Both the position numbers and the translations under genes were made by a program. A DNA stretch of 64,000 nucleotides from positions 2,374,588 through 2,438,587 of the forward strand of contig NZ_CP056199.1 of the NCBI RefSeq assembly GCF_013782625.1, in the 5' to 3' direction. Source of the stretch: Enterobacter sp. RHBSTW-00994. Lineage in GTDB: Bacteria > Pseudomonadota > Gammaproteobacteria > Enterobacterales > Enterobacteriaceae. The notes beneath the pieces were generated by a model, which did no database searches, was not told the origin of the DNA, and was given only the letters and a program-made list of their open reading frames with translations. Below are positions 1 to 9,294 of the stretch, piece after piece. Numbering within the stretch: position 1 is the first letter of the stretch; every line of letters begins with the position of its first letter.

Positions 1-99
1 GTTGTGCTGCAAATGCAAGGCGCGAAGGGTATCAAGATCGACCGAAACGGGCTTCTGCCAGCCCGTACGGGCGAAATACGCGTTCAGAAATGGAGACAT
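1..99 (-). CDS. nhoA: Arylamine N-acetyltransferase, N-terminal 33 residues (cut by window edge)
   Basis: Only the start of the gene is inside the window; translation begins at the ATG whose complement is 97-99 and runs off the left edge. The visible residues include FARTGW and DTLRALHLQHN, which match the N-terminus of E. coli NhoA (N-hydroxyarylamine O-acetyltransferase). That family transfers acetyl groups from acetyl-CoA to arylamines through a Cys-His-Asp triad, and none of the triad lies in the visible part. The gene lies in the ansP-nhoA-pptA-yddH neighbourhood known from E. coli, which supports the call. Confidence 0.8.
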   Translation of the reverse strand, partial: MSPFLNAYFARTGWQKPVSVDLDTLRALHLQHN

Positions 100-173
100 A
101 TTTGAGCTTCCTTGTTTAGATATTCCCTGTTTATAAACTATTTTTATCCGCTCACTGGTGCAAAAGTGCTTTT

Positions 174-1829
174 TTATCCGCGCGCGCTACGCTGCATGAT
201 CCCGAGTGCACTCAGCATCAAAACCAGCCCGGTCAAAAGCGTCAACGTCGCCATGGCCATACCTTGTCCGACGGAACCTTGCTCAAACTGACGCCAGATA
301 AACACCGACACCGTCTGCGTTCCTGCCGGAGCCAGTAACAGAGATGTCACCAGCTCGCGTGAAGCAATGGCAAACACCATCAGCATCGCGGCCAGCAGTG
401 CAGGCGAAACCAGCGGCATGACAATAAAGCGCAACGCCTGAAACGCAGAAGCACCGTGAACGCGGGCGGCAGGCTCCAGATTCCCCCCCAACTGTCGCAA
501 CGCACTGCTGACGTAACGTACCGGCCACGGAAGCAACAAACAACAATAGGACAGCAACAGAATGACCCAGGTATTGTAAGGCGACACGGGCAAGCCGGGG
601 CGGTTCCAGAGCAGGATCAACCCGACACCGACAACAATTCCGGGGAGTGCGGCAGGCATCAGCGATAGCGCATCAAGCGCGCCGCGCCCTTTTATCTTCT
701 GAACAACGACCAGCCAGGAGGCCAATAACCCTAACCCTCCCGTGAGACACGCTGCGCCAAGAGCCAGCGACAGGCTGGTTCCTAACGCCGCAAGCGCATC
801 CCCTTGCTGGCTAAAGAGCGCCACGTAATGTGACATTGTCACATTTGACAGTGTCACACCGCCGGATAATGTGCCCAGCACTCCAGAAAGTGCCATGGAG
901 AGTCCCGGCAAAATCACCGCGATGATCCCGACGCTGCCCATGATTATCACCATCGGCAGCGCATACACCCCGGCATGTGCCCCCGTGTTTTCCGTCGGCT
1001 TACCGGTGATGCTGGTAACATCATGCTGACCTGTCAGTTTTTTCTGTACACCCCATGCACAAAGCGCAATGACCACGAGGACCACCGACAACATCGAGGC
1101 CCCGGAAAGATCAACCGGCCAGTCCGCCAGTTTTTTCTCGATATCGGTGGTGAGCATCACCACTCCGGCTCGCGTACCCAACGCTGCGGGTACGCCGAAC
1201 TCCTCAATCGCCAGCGTAAACGCCAGTAACATCCCCGCCGCCAGTGACGGAGAAAGCATCGGCAATGTGATATGCCAGAATGCCCTTCCGGCACTTGCAC
1301 CATGCACGCGGGCGACCAGTGCCAGTCGCTGGCCGCTCGCCAGCAAACTGCGCGAGACGGCAAAATAGATCACCGGAAAAATATTCAGCGCCATCACCAG
1401 AACAATACCGGTTTTGCTGAACAGTAAATCATTCAGGTTTAGGCCGGTTAACTGCTGGAGATAGCCGTTGGTTTGCAGAACCAGCATCCACGACAACGCA
1501 GAAATATAGGGCGGCGTTAAAAAAGGAATAAGGAACAGGAGATCCCACATGCGTGGCAGTGGCAGCGCAAACAATCCACGAGCCACACCTAGCGGGAAAC
1601 CTATCAGGGCACTCACCAGCGCGACGCCCAGCGCTATCTGCAACGTACCGCCCAGCATGGCCGGTAATTGCGGCTCCGCCAGTAACACGGTTACACCGCT
1701 AAACGCCCCCTGAAGTGAGCCTGCACTGAACTGGGGAAATACGGCCTGAAACACGATAAATGAGAGCGGAAGCGCGACCAGGATCACCAGCAGTGCCAGC
1801 GTCATCATCGACAAAATTCGTTGATTCAC
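174..1829 (-). CDS. FbpB-type ABC transporter permease with two fused permease domains
   Basis: A 551-residue inner-membrane protein built as two binding-protein-dependent permease halves. Each half has about six hydrophobic segments and an EAA-like coupling loop: HGASAGRAFWHITLPMLSP near residue 180 and HGASAFQALRFIVMPLVSP near residue 465. Fused permeases of this kind serve ferric-iron, thiamine and 2-aminoethylphosphonate importers. It is the last gene of a three-gene operon (ATPase, binding protein, permease) with 41 bases to the binding-protein gene. The substrate cannot be read from the sequence; Fe3+ and phosphonate are the usual annotations for relatives. The transporter type is clear, the ligand is not. 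Confidence 0.85.
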   Translation of the reverse strand: MNQRILSMMTLALLVILVALPLSFIVFQAVFPQFSAGSLQGAFSGVTVLLAEPQLPAMLGGTLQIALGVALVSALIGFPLGVARGLFALPLPRMWDLLFLIPFLTPPYISALSWMLVLQTNGYLQQLTGLNLNDLLFSKTGIVLVMALNIFPVIYFAVSRSLLASGQRLALVARVHGASAGRAFWHITLPMLSPSLAAGMLLAFTLAIEEFGVPAALGTRAGVVMLTTDIEKKLADWPVDLSGASMLSVVLVVIALCAWGVQKKLTGQHDVTSITGKPTENTGAHAGVYALPMVIIMGSVGIIAVILPGLSMALSGVLGTLSGGVTLSNVTMSHYVALFSQQGDALAALGTSLSLALGAACLTGGLGLLASWLVVVQKIKGRGALDALSLMPAALPGIVVGVGLILLWNRPGLPVSPYNTWVILLLSYCCLLLPWPVRYVSSALRQLGGNLEPAARVHGASAFQALRFIVMPLVSPALLAAMLMVFAIASRELVTSLLLAPAGTQTVSVFIWRQFEQGSVGQGMAMATLTLLTGLVLMLSALGIMQRSARG

Positions 1830-1870
1830 GAGACGTTCCTGAATACGGGGGTTGCCCCCCGTCGGGTAAT

Positions 1871-2839
1871 TTAGAGGGCGAAAAGGGTGTTAAAACGCTT
1901 AAGGATCTCGCTGCGCACGCTTGAACCATCGCTCCTGGTCGGCAGGATTTTCAGCTCATTCAACAGCGGGCGTTTGGCCTTCACGTCTTCACGCGCAGGC
2001 ATCAGCCAGGCGTCGGCCACCATGGCCTGACCTTCCGGCGACAGAACATAGTCGACAAAGGCTTTTGCATCATCTGCGTGTTGCGAGGATTTGAGGATCA
2101 TCATCGGGCGTGGCGCAATCACTGTCCCGCTGGCCGGGAAGATTACTTTCAGGGATTCGCCCTGGCTAATGTTGCCATACGAGACATAATCCACCGCACC
2201 AAATACAGCGGCTTTCGCCCCCTGCATGACCGGTGTTACTGCCTGGGCATTTGGGCCGCTGACGACCATGCCATTTTTCTTCAGCTCATCAAATAGCGCC
2301 CAGGCTTTGTCCCCCATGCCGTTTTGCAGACCGATCAGCAAATCAAGTGAGGCGCCTGATAACGCCGGGTCTGGCGTAGTCACTTTGTCTTTAAAGGCCC
2401 CGGAGGTGAGGTCCTGCCACTCTTTTGGCTCCGGCGTACCGCTTTTGGTATTCCAGACGATCCCCAGTGCTGATACCCCCTGAGCTACATAGTCAGTGGT
2501 TTTAAGCTCAGCCGGAACCTTCTCTGCATTCGCACTTTGGTACGGCAACAACCAGCCGCGCGTATGTAAATCTTCCGCCGTGTCCCAGGAGGCAGAGATC
2601 AGAATATCGGCCTGCGGGTTAGCCTGCTCGGCTTCAAGACGGGCCATCACTTTTCCGGTGGTCGCCTGGAAGATATCGACCTTCACGCCGGTTTTCTTTT
2701 CAAACCCGGTCGCCAGATTCTTTGCCAGTGACCCTGGCCCTGCTGTGTATACCGTCAGCGCATGGGCGCTGGACATCATGACGGACGATAACGCCATTGC
2801 GAGCAAAACTCCTTTTTTCACGGACATGGTGGTTTTCAT
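1871..2839 (-). CDS. Periplasmic substrate-binding protein of the FbpA-type ABC importer
   Basis: A 322-residue protein with an N-terminal signal peptide ending near SSAHA (about residue 27), followed by the family-1 binding-protein fold (LTVYTAGPG at the start, LSPEGQAMV near the C-terminus). It would capture the ligand in the periplasm for the permease encoded downstream. The start chosen overlaps the ATPase stop in an ATGA arrangement and has GGGGAG just upstream, so the two are probably translationally coupled; an internal Met four codons later is an alternative. The family includes Fe3+ and 2-aminoethylphosphonate binders. I do not see the paired C-terminal tyrosines typical of many Fe3+-binding FbpA proteins, so a non-iron ligand is possible. 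Confidence 0.82.
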   Translation of the reverse strand: MKTTMSVKKGVLLAMALSSVMMSSAHALTVYTAGPGSLAKNLATGFEKKTGVKVDIFQATTGKVMARLEAEQANPQADILISASWDTAEDLHTRGWLLPYQSANAEKVPAELKTTDYVAQGVSALGIVWNTKSGTPEPKEWQDLTSGAFKDKVTTPDPALSGASLDLLIGLQNGMGDKAWALFDELKKNGMVVSGPNAQAVTPVMQGAKAAVFGAVDYVSYGNISQGESLKVIFPASGTVIAPRPMMILKSSQHADDAKAFVDYVLSPEGQAMVADAWLMPAREDVKAKRPLLNELKILPTRSDGSSVRSEILKRFNTLFAL

Positions 2840-3528
2840 GCGAACTCCCCTGAGGTTGAAATCAAACGATCGGCAGCGATGCTGCCAGCAGATAAATGCA
2901 CGATGCGGTCGGCCAGGATTTCAGCCTCCCGGCGATCATGGGTAACATACACGGCAGTGGTCCCGAGCTGGCGCAACAACGACGACATCTCCAGGCACAG
3001 CGATTCACGCAGTTCGCTGTCAAGGTTGGAGAGCGGTTCGTCAAACAGCAGCACCCTGGGTTCAGCGACAATCGCCCTCGCCAGCGCCACGCGCTGTTGT
3101 TGTCCGCCCGATAAGCCAGCAGGTTTTCGTGCAGCAAACTCTCCCAGCCCGACACGCGCTAAAGCCTGCATGACGCGGCTTTCGCGTTCCTGACGAGGGA
3201 TATTGCGCATCCTGAGGGGAAAGGCCACGTTCTGCCCGACCGTCATATGCGGCCACAGAGCGTAGTCCTGGAAGACCATACCGATATCGCGAGCCTCTGG
3301 AGGCAGGGACCAGCCTGCTTTCGCCACCTGACGTTCAGCAAAATGGATTTCACCCTGTGCGGGGTGTGATAGCCCGGCCAGCAGCCGTAAGAGCGTACTT
3401 TTCCCGCAGCCTGATGGACCCAGCAGCGCAACCACGCTGCCCGCCTCAATGTGCAGATCGATCTGATTCAAAACAGTGTTCGCACCAAAAGCGTACGAGA
3501 CGCCTTTAAGCGTTATTGACGTGAGCAT
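2836..3528 (-). CDS. ABC transporter ATP-binding protein of the FbpABC-type importer
   Basis: This 230-residue ATPase powers the importer encoded with it. Walker A is GPSGCGKST at residues 37-45, the signature is LSGGQQQR, and Walker B is LLFDEPLSNLD. I start at ATG 3528, behind GAGGATAACA; an upstream in-frame start would add 40 residues unlike the family. The protein ends soon after the H-loop (YVTHDRREA), so it lacks the C-terminal TOBE domain found in full-length FbpC/PotA proteins of about 350 residues. Its promoter must lie in the 137-base gap shared with the divergent yddH. Confidence 0.88.
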   Translation of the reverse strand: MLTSITLKGVSYAFGANTVLNQIDLHIEAGSVVALLGPSGCGKSTLLRLLAGLSHPAQGEIHFAERQVAKAGWSLPPEARDIGMVFQDYALWPHMTVGQNVAFPLRMRNIPRQERESRVMQALARVGLGEFAARKPAGLSGGQQQRVALARAIVAEPRVLLFDEPLSNLDSELRESLCLEMSSLLRQLGTTAVYVTHDRREAEILADRIVHLSAGSIAADRLISTSGEFA

Positions 3529-3665
3529 ATTGTTATCCTCTTTGGGATTTACTGCCCGCCACTGTAGGCAGCCAGTGTGACGAATACATGACGCTAATGT
3601 TGCGTCTTGATTTCCTCTGCACTTCAGTCGTTTAATGCCAGCAAGCACATATAAGAGGAATAACG

Positions 3666-4238
3666 ATGAGCCACTTCCGCCCTGTCGATTTAAAACATGC
3701 CAGCCGCTTGCTTAATCATGGCCCGACGGTGCTGATCACCAGCCGGGATGAAACCATTAACCGTCGCAACGTGATGGCGGCAGCCTGGTCGATGCCCGTC
3801 GAATTTGAGCCGCCTCGTATAGCAATCGTGGTCGACAAAAGCGCCTGGTCACGCGAACTGATTGAGCGCAGTGGCAAGTTTGGCATTGTGATCCCAGGCG
3901 TTGCCGCCGCTAACTGGACCTACGCAGTGGGCAGTGTCAGTGGTCGTGACGAAGATAAATTCAACTGCTACGGGATCCCGGTGGTGAATGGCCCGGAACT
4001 GGGTCTGCCGGTTATTGAAGAGAAATGTCTGGCGTGGATGGAGTGCCGTTTATTGCCAGTCACTTCAGCCGCAGAGAAATATGACACCCTGTTTGGCGAA
4101 GTGGTGTCTGCCGCAGCGGATGAGCGTGCATTTGTCGCAGGTCGTTGGCAATTTGATGATGACAAACTGAACACGCTGCACCATCTGGGCGCCGGAACCT
4201 TTGTAACCAGTGGGAAAATGGTGAAAGCACCGGATTGA
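3666..4238 (+). CDS. yddH: Flavin reductase-like FMN-binding protein
   Basis: A 190-residue protein closely resembling E. coli YddH (RLLNHGPTVLITS, AAAWSMPVEFEPPRIAIVVDKS, GSVSGRDEDKFNCYG, TLHHLGAGTFVTSGK). The fold is the FMN-binding split barrel of the flavin reductase-like family; members reduce flavin with NAD(P)H or bind FMN, but YddH itself has no established substrate that I know. The start follows GAGGAATAACG. It is divergent from the FbpABC-type importer and convergent with the EF-G gene. pptA, its neighbour in E. coli, is about 20 kb away here, so the locus has been opened by insertions or rearrangement. Confidence 0.85.
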   Translation: MSHFRPVDLKHASRLLNHGPTVLITSRDETINRRNVMAAAWSMPVEFEPPRIAIVVDKSAWSRELIERSGKFGIVIPGVAAANWTYAVGSVSGRDEDKFNCYGIPVVNGPELGLPVIEEKCLAWMECRLLPVTSAAEKYDTLFGEVVSAAADERAFVAGRWQFDDDKLNTLHHLGAGTFVTSGKMVKAPD

Positions 4239-4357
4239 TTAAGTCAATCATATCCAGCTGAAATATAATGGTTTTCCATAACATCTCATGCTTATCGTTA
4301 TGACAGGAATCGGTGGATGTTTTCGAAGCTGCATTCGCTACTTCTCTTTAATAGAAA

Positions 4358-4387
4358 TGACACGGCAGCCTTATGGCCACCGTGTCA
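4358..4387 (-). terminator. Hairpin terminator after the EF-G paralogue
   Basis: An 8-base inverted repeat (TGACACGG ... CCGTGTCA) with a mostly complementary inner part lies just past the EF-G stop. On the minus strand it is followed by TTTCTATT. It separates the convergent EF-G and yddH genes. Confidence 0.5.
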
Positions 4388-4393
4388 GACTGA

Positions 4394-6496
4394 TTAACTC
4401 TTCACTCGCCGCGCTATAATCTCATCCGCCACATTGCGTGGTGCTTCCGCGTAATGGTGGAACTCCATGCTGTAAGTCGCACGCCCTTGTGACATGGAGC
4501 GCAGCGTGGTGGCATAGCCAAACATCTCGGCCAGCGGGACATCGGCGCGAATAATTTGGCTGCCATACCGCTCTTCCATCCCCTGCACCATACCGCGACG
4601 GGAAGAGAGATCGCCCATGATATTCCCGGCGTACTCTTCCGGTGTTTCCACCTCCACATGCATGATCGGTTCGAGGATCGCCGGGTCAGCTTTACGCGCC
4701 CCCTCTTTAAAGCCAAAGATCGCCGCCATGCGGAAGGCCATTTCAGACGAGTCGACATCATGATACGAACCAAATGTCAGCGTCGCTTTCACATCAACAA
4801 CCGGATAACCCGCCAGCACACCTGTGTTCATCGCTTCGCGTAGCCCTTTTTCCACAGATGGAATGTACTCACGCGGAACCACACCGCCTTTGGTGGCATC
4901 TTCGAAAACAAAGCCACTCCCCGCCGCAAGCGGTTCAAGACTGAGGACAACGTGTCCGTATTGCCCTTTCCCGCCGGACTGACGAACAAATTTCCCTTCA
5001 ATGTCTTTCACGGCTTTGCGCAAGGTTTCACGGTAAGTCACCTGCGGACGTCCGATATTCGCCTCAACGCCAAACTCACGTTTCATGCGGTCAACAATGA
5101 TTTCCAGGTGCAGTTCGCCCATACCGGAAATAATCGTCTGGCCAGACTCTTCGTCAGTATGCAGACGGAATGACGGATCTTCCGCCGCCAGGCGCTGCAA
5201 CGCGATGCCCATTTTTTCCTGATCGGCCTTGGTTTTCGGCTCGATCGCCAGTGAAATAACCGGGTCCGGGAATTCCATTCTTTCGAGCGTAATCACGGCA
5301 TCCGGGTCGCAGAGCGTGTCACCCGTGGTGACATCTTTTAATCCTACACAGGCCGCGATATCGCCCGCCCGCAACTCGTCCACTTCATGACGATCGTTCG
5401 CGTGCATTTGCACAATACGGCCAATGCGCTCTTTCTTGCCCTTCACCGGGTTATAAACCGCATCGCCTTTTTTCAGCACGCCGGAATAGACGCGGATAAA
5501 GGTCAACTGGCCGACATACGGGTCAGTCATCAGTTTGAACGCCAGCGCGGAGAACGGCTCGTCATCAGAGGGATGTCGTTCTGCATGCTGGCCTTTTTCA
5601 TCCAGGCCATCAATCGCAGGCACGTCCAGTGGCGACGGCATCAGCTCGACAACAGCATCGAGCATGCGCTGTACCCCTTTGTTTTTAAAGGCACTGCCGC
5701 ACAACATCGGCTGGATCTCCCCCGCAATAGTACGGATACGTAACCCCTTGATGATTTCAGCTTCATCAAGTTCGCCCGTTTCCAGATACTTATCCATTAG
5801 CTCGTCACTGGCTTCAGCGGCGGCTGACACCATTTTCTCGCGCCAGGTTTGCGCCGTCCTCAGCAGGTCATCCGGAACGGGACCGTAACTGAAGGTCATC
5901 CCCTGGGTTGCGTCGTCCCACAAAATGGCGCGCATTTTAATGAGATCAACCACACCGGTGAAATGTTCTTCTGCACCGACCGGGATCACAATCGGAACCG
6001 GGTTCGCTTTCAGACGGTCCTGCATCATCTGCACTACACGGAAGAAATCAGCCCCCGGGCGGTCCATTTTGTTGACGAAAGCCAGACGTGGCACATGGTA
6101 TTTGTTGGCCTGCCGCCACACAGTTTCCGATTGCGGCTGTACGCCACCAACCGAGTCATACACCATCACTGCGCCGTCAAGCACACGCATGGAACGTTCC
6201 ACTTCAATGGTGAAATCCACGTGCCCTGGGGTGTCGATGATATTGATCCGGTGCGGTTCAAAACCTCTGTCCATACCCGGCCAGAAACAGCTCACGGCAG
6301 CAGACGTGATAGTGATCCCGCGCTCCTGCTCCTGCGCCATCCAGTCCGTTGTTGCCGCGCCATCGTGGACTTCACCCAGTTTGTGGCTCATACCGGTGTA
6401 AAACAGGATGCGCTCAGTGGTGGTCGTTTTACCGGCATCGATATGCGCGGAGATACCGATGTTGCGATAACGTTCGAGAGGGATGGGTCGGGGCAT
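4394..6496 (-). CDS. Second elongation factor G (EF-G paralogue outside the str operon)
   Basis: A 700-residue, full-length EF-G. GTPase motifs are intact: AHIDAGKT (17-24), RGITIT (59-64), DTPGH (88-92) and NKMD (142-145), and domains II-V follow in the normal order to the C-terminus. By eye it is near 60 % identical to E. coli EF-G, too different to be a recent copy. EF-G drives translocation and, with RRF, ribosome recycling. The canonical fusA sits in rpsL-rpsG-fusA-tuf; here the gene stands alone, so it is an additional EF-G. It is divergent from an ArsR-type regulator gene, which might control it. Whether it is a housekeeping spare, a stress form or a fusidic-acid-tolerant form cannot be told from sequence. 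Confidence 0.9.
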   Translation of the reverse strand: MPRPIPLERYRNIGISAHIDAGKTTTTERILFYTGMSHKLGEVHDGAATTDWMAQEQERGITITSAAVSCFWPGMDRGFEPHRINIIDTPGHVDFTIEVERSMRVLDGAVMVYDSVGGVQPQSETVWRQANKYHVPRLAFVNKMDRPGADFFRVVQMMQDRLKANPVPIVIPVGAEEHFTGVVDLIKMRAILWDDATQGMTFSYGPVPDDLLRTAQTWREKMVSAAAEASDELMDKYLETGELDEAEIIKGLRIRTIAGEIQPMLCGSAFKNKGVQRMLDAVVELMPSPLDVPAIDGLDEKGQHAERHPSDDEPFSALAFKLMTDPYVGQLTFIRVYSGVLKKGDAVYNPVKGKKERIGRIVQMHANDRHEVDELRAGDIAACVGLKDVTTGDTLCDPDAVITLERMEFPDPVISLAIEPKTKADQEKMGIALQRLAAEDPSFRLHTDEESGQTIISGMGELHLEIIVDRMKREFGVEANIGRPQVTYRETLRKAVKDIEGKFVRQSGGKGQYGHVVLSLEPLAAGSGFVFEDATKGGVVPREYIPSVEKGLREAMNTGVLAGYPVVDVKATLTFGSYHDVDSSEMAFRMAAIFGFKEGARKADPAILEPIMHVEVETPEEYAGNIMGDLSSRRGMVQGMEERYGSQIIRADVPLAEMFGYATTLRSMSQGRATYSMEFHHYAEAPRNVADEIIARRVKS

Positions 6497-6561
6497 GATA
6501 GATCCTTAGTCAGTTTGACATGCAATGAAAGGCCAGGATGGCCTGATGTTCGTTCGTTTGC

Positions 6562-6589
6562 TATAATAGTCCTATTGTACGAGTATAAT
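6562..6589. promoter_or_regulatory. Divergent promoter region with two TATAAT boxes
   Basis: The 160-base gap between the EF-G paralogue and the ArsR-type gene holds two perfect TATAAT hexamers on the plus strand (6562-6567 and 6584-6589) in an AT-rich stretch. No well-spaced -35 element is obvious for either. A regulator binding here could affect both genes. Confidence 0.35.
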
Positions 6590-6656
6590 CGAACTATTTT
6601 TTACTGATTGACCTATTGTTGATATAGCTCAATCTGATATCAGACGCAGGAAAACT

Positions 6657-6956
6657 ATGATCCCAAACCATCCAGAACCCGAACAAATACAGCTTGAAAA
6701 CGTGCTTTTCGCCCTTGGAAACCCGCTCCGATTGGCGATTATCCGTAAGCTTGCCGACGGGAGTGAACTGAGTTGCAACGCCTTGCGTCCGGAAGATGTG
6801 GTGAAATCCACGATGACACACCACTGGCGGGTGCTGCGTGACAGCGGCGTGATCTGGCAACGACCTCAGGGGCGGGAAAATATGATTTCACTGCGCAGAG
6901 ACGATCTTGACGCCCGCTTTCCGGGCCTGATGGACACATTGCTGCAGGTGATGTAA
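6657..6956 (+). CDS. ArsR-type winged-helix transcriptional regulator
   Basis: A 99-residue protein with a single winged helix-turn-helix: ALGNPLRLAIIRKLADG (about 20-36) is the typical ArsR opening, MTHHWRVLRDSGVIWQRPQGRE the recognition helix and wing. I see no cysteine pair of the metal-sensing ArsR/SmtB type (a single Cys in LSCNAL), so it is probably not a classical metalloregulator. The start follows CAGGAAAACT. It is divergent from the EF-G paralogue and convergent with an NTF2-like gene, and the likeliest targets are itself and its neighbours. The ligand is unknown. Confidence 0.8.
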   Translation: MIPNHPEPEQIQLENVLFALGNPLRLAIIRKLADGSELSCNALRPEDVVKSTMTHHWRVLRDSGVIWQRPQGRENMISLRRDDLDARFPGLMDTLLQVM

Positions 6957-6972
6957 GCCAGGTTGATGGATA

Positions 6973-7004
6973 AACAGCATCGACCCGAAATCGTCGATGC
7001 TGTT
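6973..7004. terminator. Perfect 12-base hairpin between convergent genes
   Basis: AACAGCATCGAC and GTCGATGCTGTT form a perfect 12-base stem with an 8-base loop, between the stops of the ArsR-type and NTF2-like genes. There is no long T-run on either side, so it may act as a bidirectional, imperfect terminator or an mRNA 3'-end stabiliser. Confidence 0.55.
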
Positions 7005-7012
7005 GGTATAAA

Positions 7013-7417
7013 TCAGGCAGATTCAGGATCCAGAAGCGACGTTCCATAAGAATTGTCGACGGTACAGCGCCAGCGGTTGTCATGTTCTTGTCGAAAGACG
7101 TAGGTTGCCCGGCGCGTTGTCTCTGCCATCCCACCCTGACCATCAGGAAAACGCAGCAACGTTTCCATAATCACCAGCGCATTCCCTCCACCTTCGATAA
7201 TCTGCATTTCGCCCTGCTCAACAACCAACTGCCCCTGAAAATAATCAGAAATGGCCATAAAAGCGTTGCGAATATTCTCTTTTCCGGTCGCAATCATGCC
7301 GGGCTTAATCACCAGCGCGGCATCTTCAGCATAGTGATCCATCAGCGCATCATAATCTTTTGCTGAGATCGCCCGGTCACATGATTCAATAATGTGTCGT
7401 ATCGGATGCAACGGCAT
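7013..7417 (-). CDS. NTF2-like (SnoaL/DUF4440-type) small protein
   Basis: A 134-residue protein with the cone-shaped NTF2-like fold: an N-terminal helix (IIESCDRAISAKDYDALMDHYAED) and beta strands ending in WRCTVDNSYGTSLLDPESA. Families with this fold include ketosteroid-isomerase-like enzymes and non-catalytic pocket proteins, so no reaction is assigned. I start at ATG 7417, which has AGGAG at good spacing; a start 12 codons upstream is possible but lacks one. It sits 51 bases beyond the ArgP-like gene in the same direction and may be co-transcribed with it. Confidence 0.7.
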   Translation of the reverse strand: MPLHPIRHIIESCDRAISAKDYDALMDHYAEDAALVIKPGMIATGKENIRNAFMAISDYFQGQLVVEQGEMQIIEGGGNALVIMETLLRFPDGQGGMAETTRRATYVFRQEHDNRWRCTVDNSYGTSLLDPESA

Positions 7418-7468
7418 CTGCGTTTCTCCTGTTAAGTACCCAACCCGCGCCAAAGACCGCTGGAGAGA

Positions 7469-8350
7469 TCATTCGCGAAGCGCTTCACGTGCAGCAACGT
7501 GAACACATTCACTAAGACGTTCTAACAAGGTCAATTTTAAACTCCATCGATGCCAATATAACCGGGTATCGACAGGATTACCCTCTGCTATTTCGACCAG
7601 TATTCCCTTATCCCGAAAAGGTTCAGAAAGGTGTTCGGGAAGCATCCCCCACCCCAGTCCGCGCAAAACTGCGTGAAGATAGGCCGATGTTGAGGGTATA
7701 TATTGTGACGGTGGCTCAATATCACACGATATAACCTTCCGGATGAATTTATTCTGAAGATCATCCTTGTGATTAAACATAATTACCGGTGCATTTTTCA
7801 GCGTTTTTTCAGAAATACCGTCGCGGAAATATTCCGCATAATAATCAACAGAAGCGTAGGCTTTATATCGCATGGTCCCCAGGTACTCAACTTTGCATCC
7901 CTGAACAAGGGTGGGATCGGCACTTACGGCAGCCATAACTTCGCCTTTTTGCAGCAAGGTTGCACTGTAATCCTGGTCTTCGATTCGCACATCAAAAACA
8001 ATGTTTTGCTCCCTGAATGCCGTATTTATTGCAGACAAGAACCAGCCATCGACTGAGTCCGCATTAACCGCAACTACCGCTTTTCCCTGATATTTTTTCT
8101 CCTGAACGGCGAAAAAATCTTTTTCCAGTAATTCTATTTTTTCAGCATATTGATACAGCTCCATGCCCGCCTGGCTGGGTTGACAGGGACTGCCCCTGAT
8201 AATTAATACCTGCCCAACCTCTTCTTCCAGCACCCGGATCCTCTGACTCACCGCTGAAGGCGTGATATGCAATTTTCGGGAGGCCAGTTCAAAACTCCCA
8301 CTCCGGATAATCGCCATAAACGTCTCTAAAAAAGAGTAATTGAGTTTCAT
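7469..8350 (-). CDS. LysR-family regulator, ArgP-like
   Basis: A 293-residue LysR-type regulator. The N-terminal helix-turn-helix (FELASRKLHITPSAVSQRIRVLEEEVGQ, about 20-47) and the VAVNADSVDGWFL segment resemble E. coli ArgP, which senses lysine/arginine and activates argO. It is not ArgP itself: similarity is partial and the locus differs. It is divergent from an arginase-like gene across 101 bases, the usual layout for a LysR regulator and its target. I infer that it controls that gene in response to a basic amino acid or related compound. Confidence 0.8.
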   Translation of the reverse strand: MKLNYSFLETFMAIIRSGSFELASRKLHITPSAVSQRIRVLEEEVGQVLIIRGSPCQPSQAGMELYQYAEKIELLEKDFFAVQEKKYQGKAVVAVNADSVDGWFLSAINTAFREQNIVFDVRIEDQDYSATLLQKGEVMAAVSADPTLVQGCKVEYLGTMRYKAYASVDYYAEYFRDGISEKTLKNAPVIMFNHKDDLQNKFIRKVISCDIEPPSQYIPSTSAYLHAVLRGLGWGMLPEHLSEPFRDKGILVEIAEGNPVDTRLYWHRWSLKLTLLERLSECVHVAAREALRE

Positions 8351-8451
8351 CTTAAGTTTTTCTTACGCATCTGAATTTTAATTAATTTGCCTTAACCCAT
8401 TATTTTCATCAACCTGTATTCAATCAATAAACGTGGCTAAAGGGTAAATTC

Positions 8452-9276
8452 ATGACAACAACACTCACATATTTCCAGGGACGGGCTGGCGATCATAATG
8501 ACCTCGCCATTCCCGGAGCCCTGGCGCTGGCAAAATGGCTGTCAGACATCACCGGGTTAAATCCTGTTTCCGTTGGGGAACCGGCTCCCGCGTTGAATAC
8601 AGGCTGGTCAAGTGAATTAACCGCTGCGATGCCGGATTTAAAAAAGATGAAGGCGCATATGGAGAGCGTTTTTACGCATGGCGGGCGTTCTCTTGCCGCC
8701 ACCAGTCGCTGCGCTGTTTCGCTGGCAACACTACCCGCCCTTGCGAAATACCGTCCTGATGCCTGTATTGTCTGGTTTGATTCGCATGCCGATCTCAATA
8801 CGCCGTCATCAACCGAGAGCGGTTATTTAGGGGGGCTGGCGCTTTCAGGTCCCACAGGACTTTGGGATTCAGGGCTCGGTAGCGGTTTCTCCCTTGCATC
8901 CGTTATCCTCGTGGGGCAACGGGATCTGGATGCATTCGAGAAAAAATGTATTGCTGAAAACAGCGTGGCGTATATTCCATTAGGTGACAATTATCTTGAA
9001 CAATTACGTCAAAACATAAACGGACGCCCTGTCTATATTCATCTTGATTGCGATGTCATGGAGCCGGGAATTGTCCCCACAGACTACGTTCATCCGCAGG
9101 GAATGACGCTTAATGATCTGGAACAGGCTTGTTCCCTGCTGGCGGAATCAACCATCATTGGTCTGGAAATCGCAGAGTTCCAGAATGCATGGACGCCCGA
9201 TTCAGACCCTGTTTCACCCTCGGAATTAATTAACGCACTGCTGCCTGTTATCAATAAAATCGTGAAACCGAATTAA
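8452..9276 (+). CDS. Arginase/ureohydrolase-family protein with an incomplete metal site
   Basis: A 274-residue member of the arginase fold. Three metal motifs are visible: DSHAD with D110, H112 and D114; HLDCDVMEP with D199 and D201; and GLEIAEF with E242. The first motif, normally GGDHS with a manganese-ligand histidine, reads HGGRS (76-80) here, so that ligand is missing. Ureohydrolases cleave arginine, agmatine, guanidinobutyrate or formiminoglutamate to urea or formamide plus an amine. With one ligand lost this may be a one-metal variant, use another residue, or have a different reaction. The start follows AAGGG. The divergent ArgP-like gene is the probable regulator. Confidence 0.78.
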   Translation: MTTTLTYFQGRAGDHNDLAIPGALALAKWLSDITGLNPVSVGEPAPALNTGWSSELTAAMPDLKKMKAHMESVFTHGGRSLAATSRCAVSLATLPALAKYRPDACIVWFDSHADLNTPSSTESGYLGGLALSGPTGLWDSGLGSGFSLASVILVGQRDLDAFEKKCIAENSVAYIPLGDNYLEQLRQNINGRPVYIHLDCDVMEPGIVPTDYVHPQGMTLNDLEQACSLLAESTIIGLEIAEFQNAWTPDSDPVSPSELINALLPVINKIVKPN

Positions 9277-9294
9277 ATACGCTGCAATGAACGC

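Noticed and set aside
5849-6607. 252-codon plus-strand frame inside the EF-G gene
   Set aside because: It is antisense to highly conserved EF-G domain I, has no family features, and arises from the codon pattern of the real gene.
6657-6956. Arsenic or metal sensor assignment for the ArsR-type protein
   Set aside because: No Cys pair or metal-ligand pattern of ArsR/SmtB is visible; only the DNA-binding fold supports the family.
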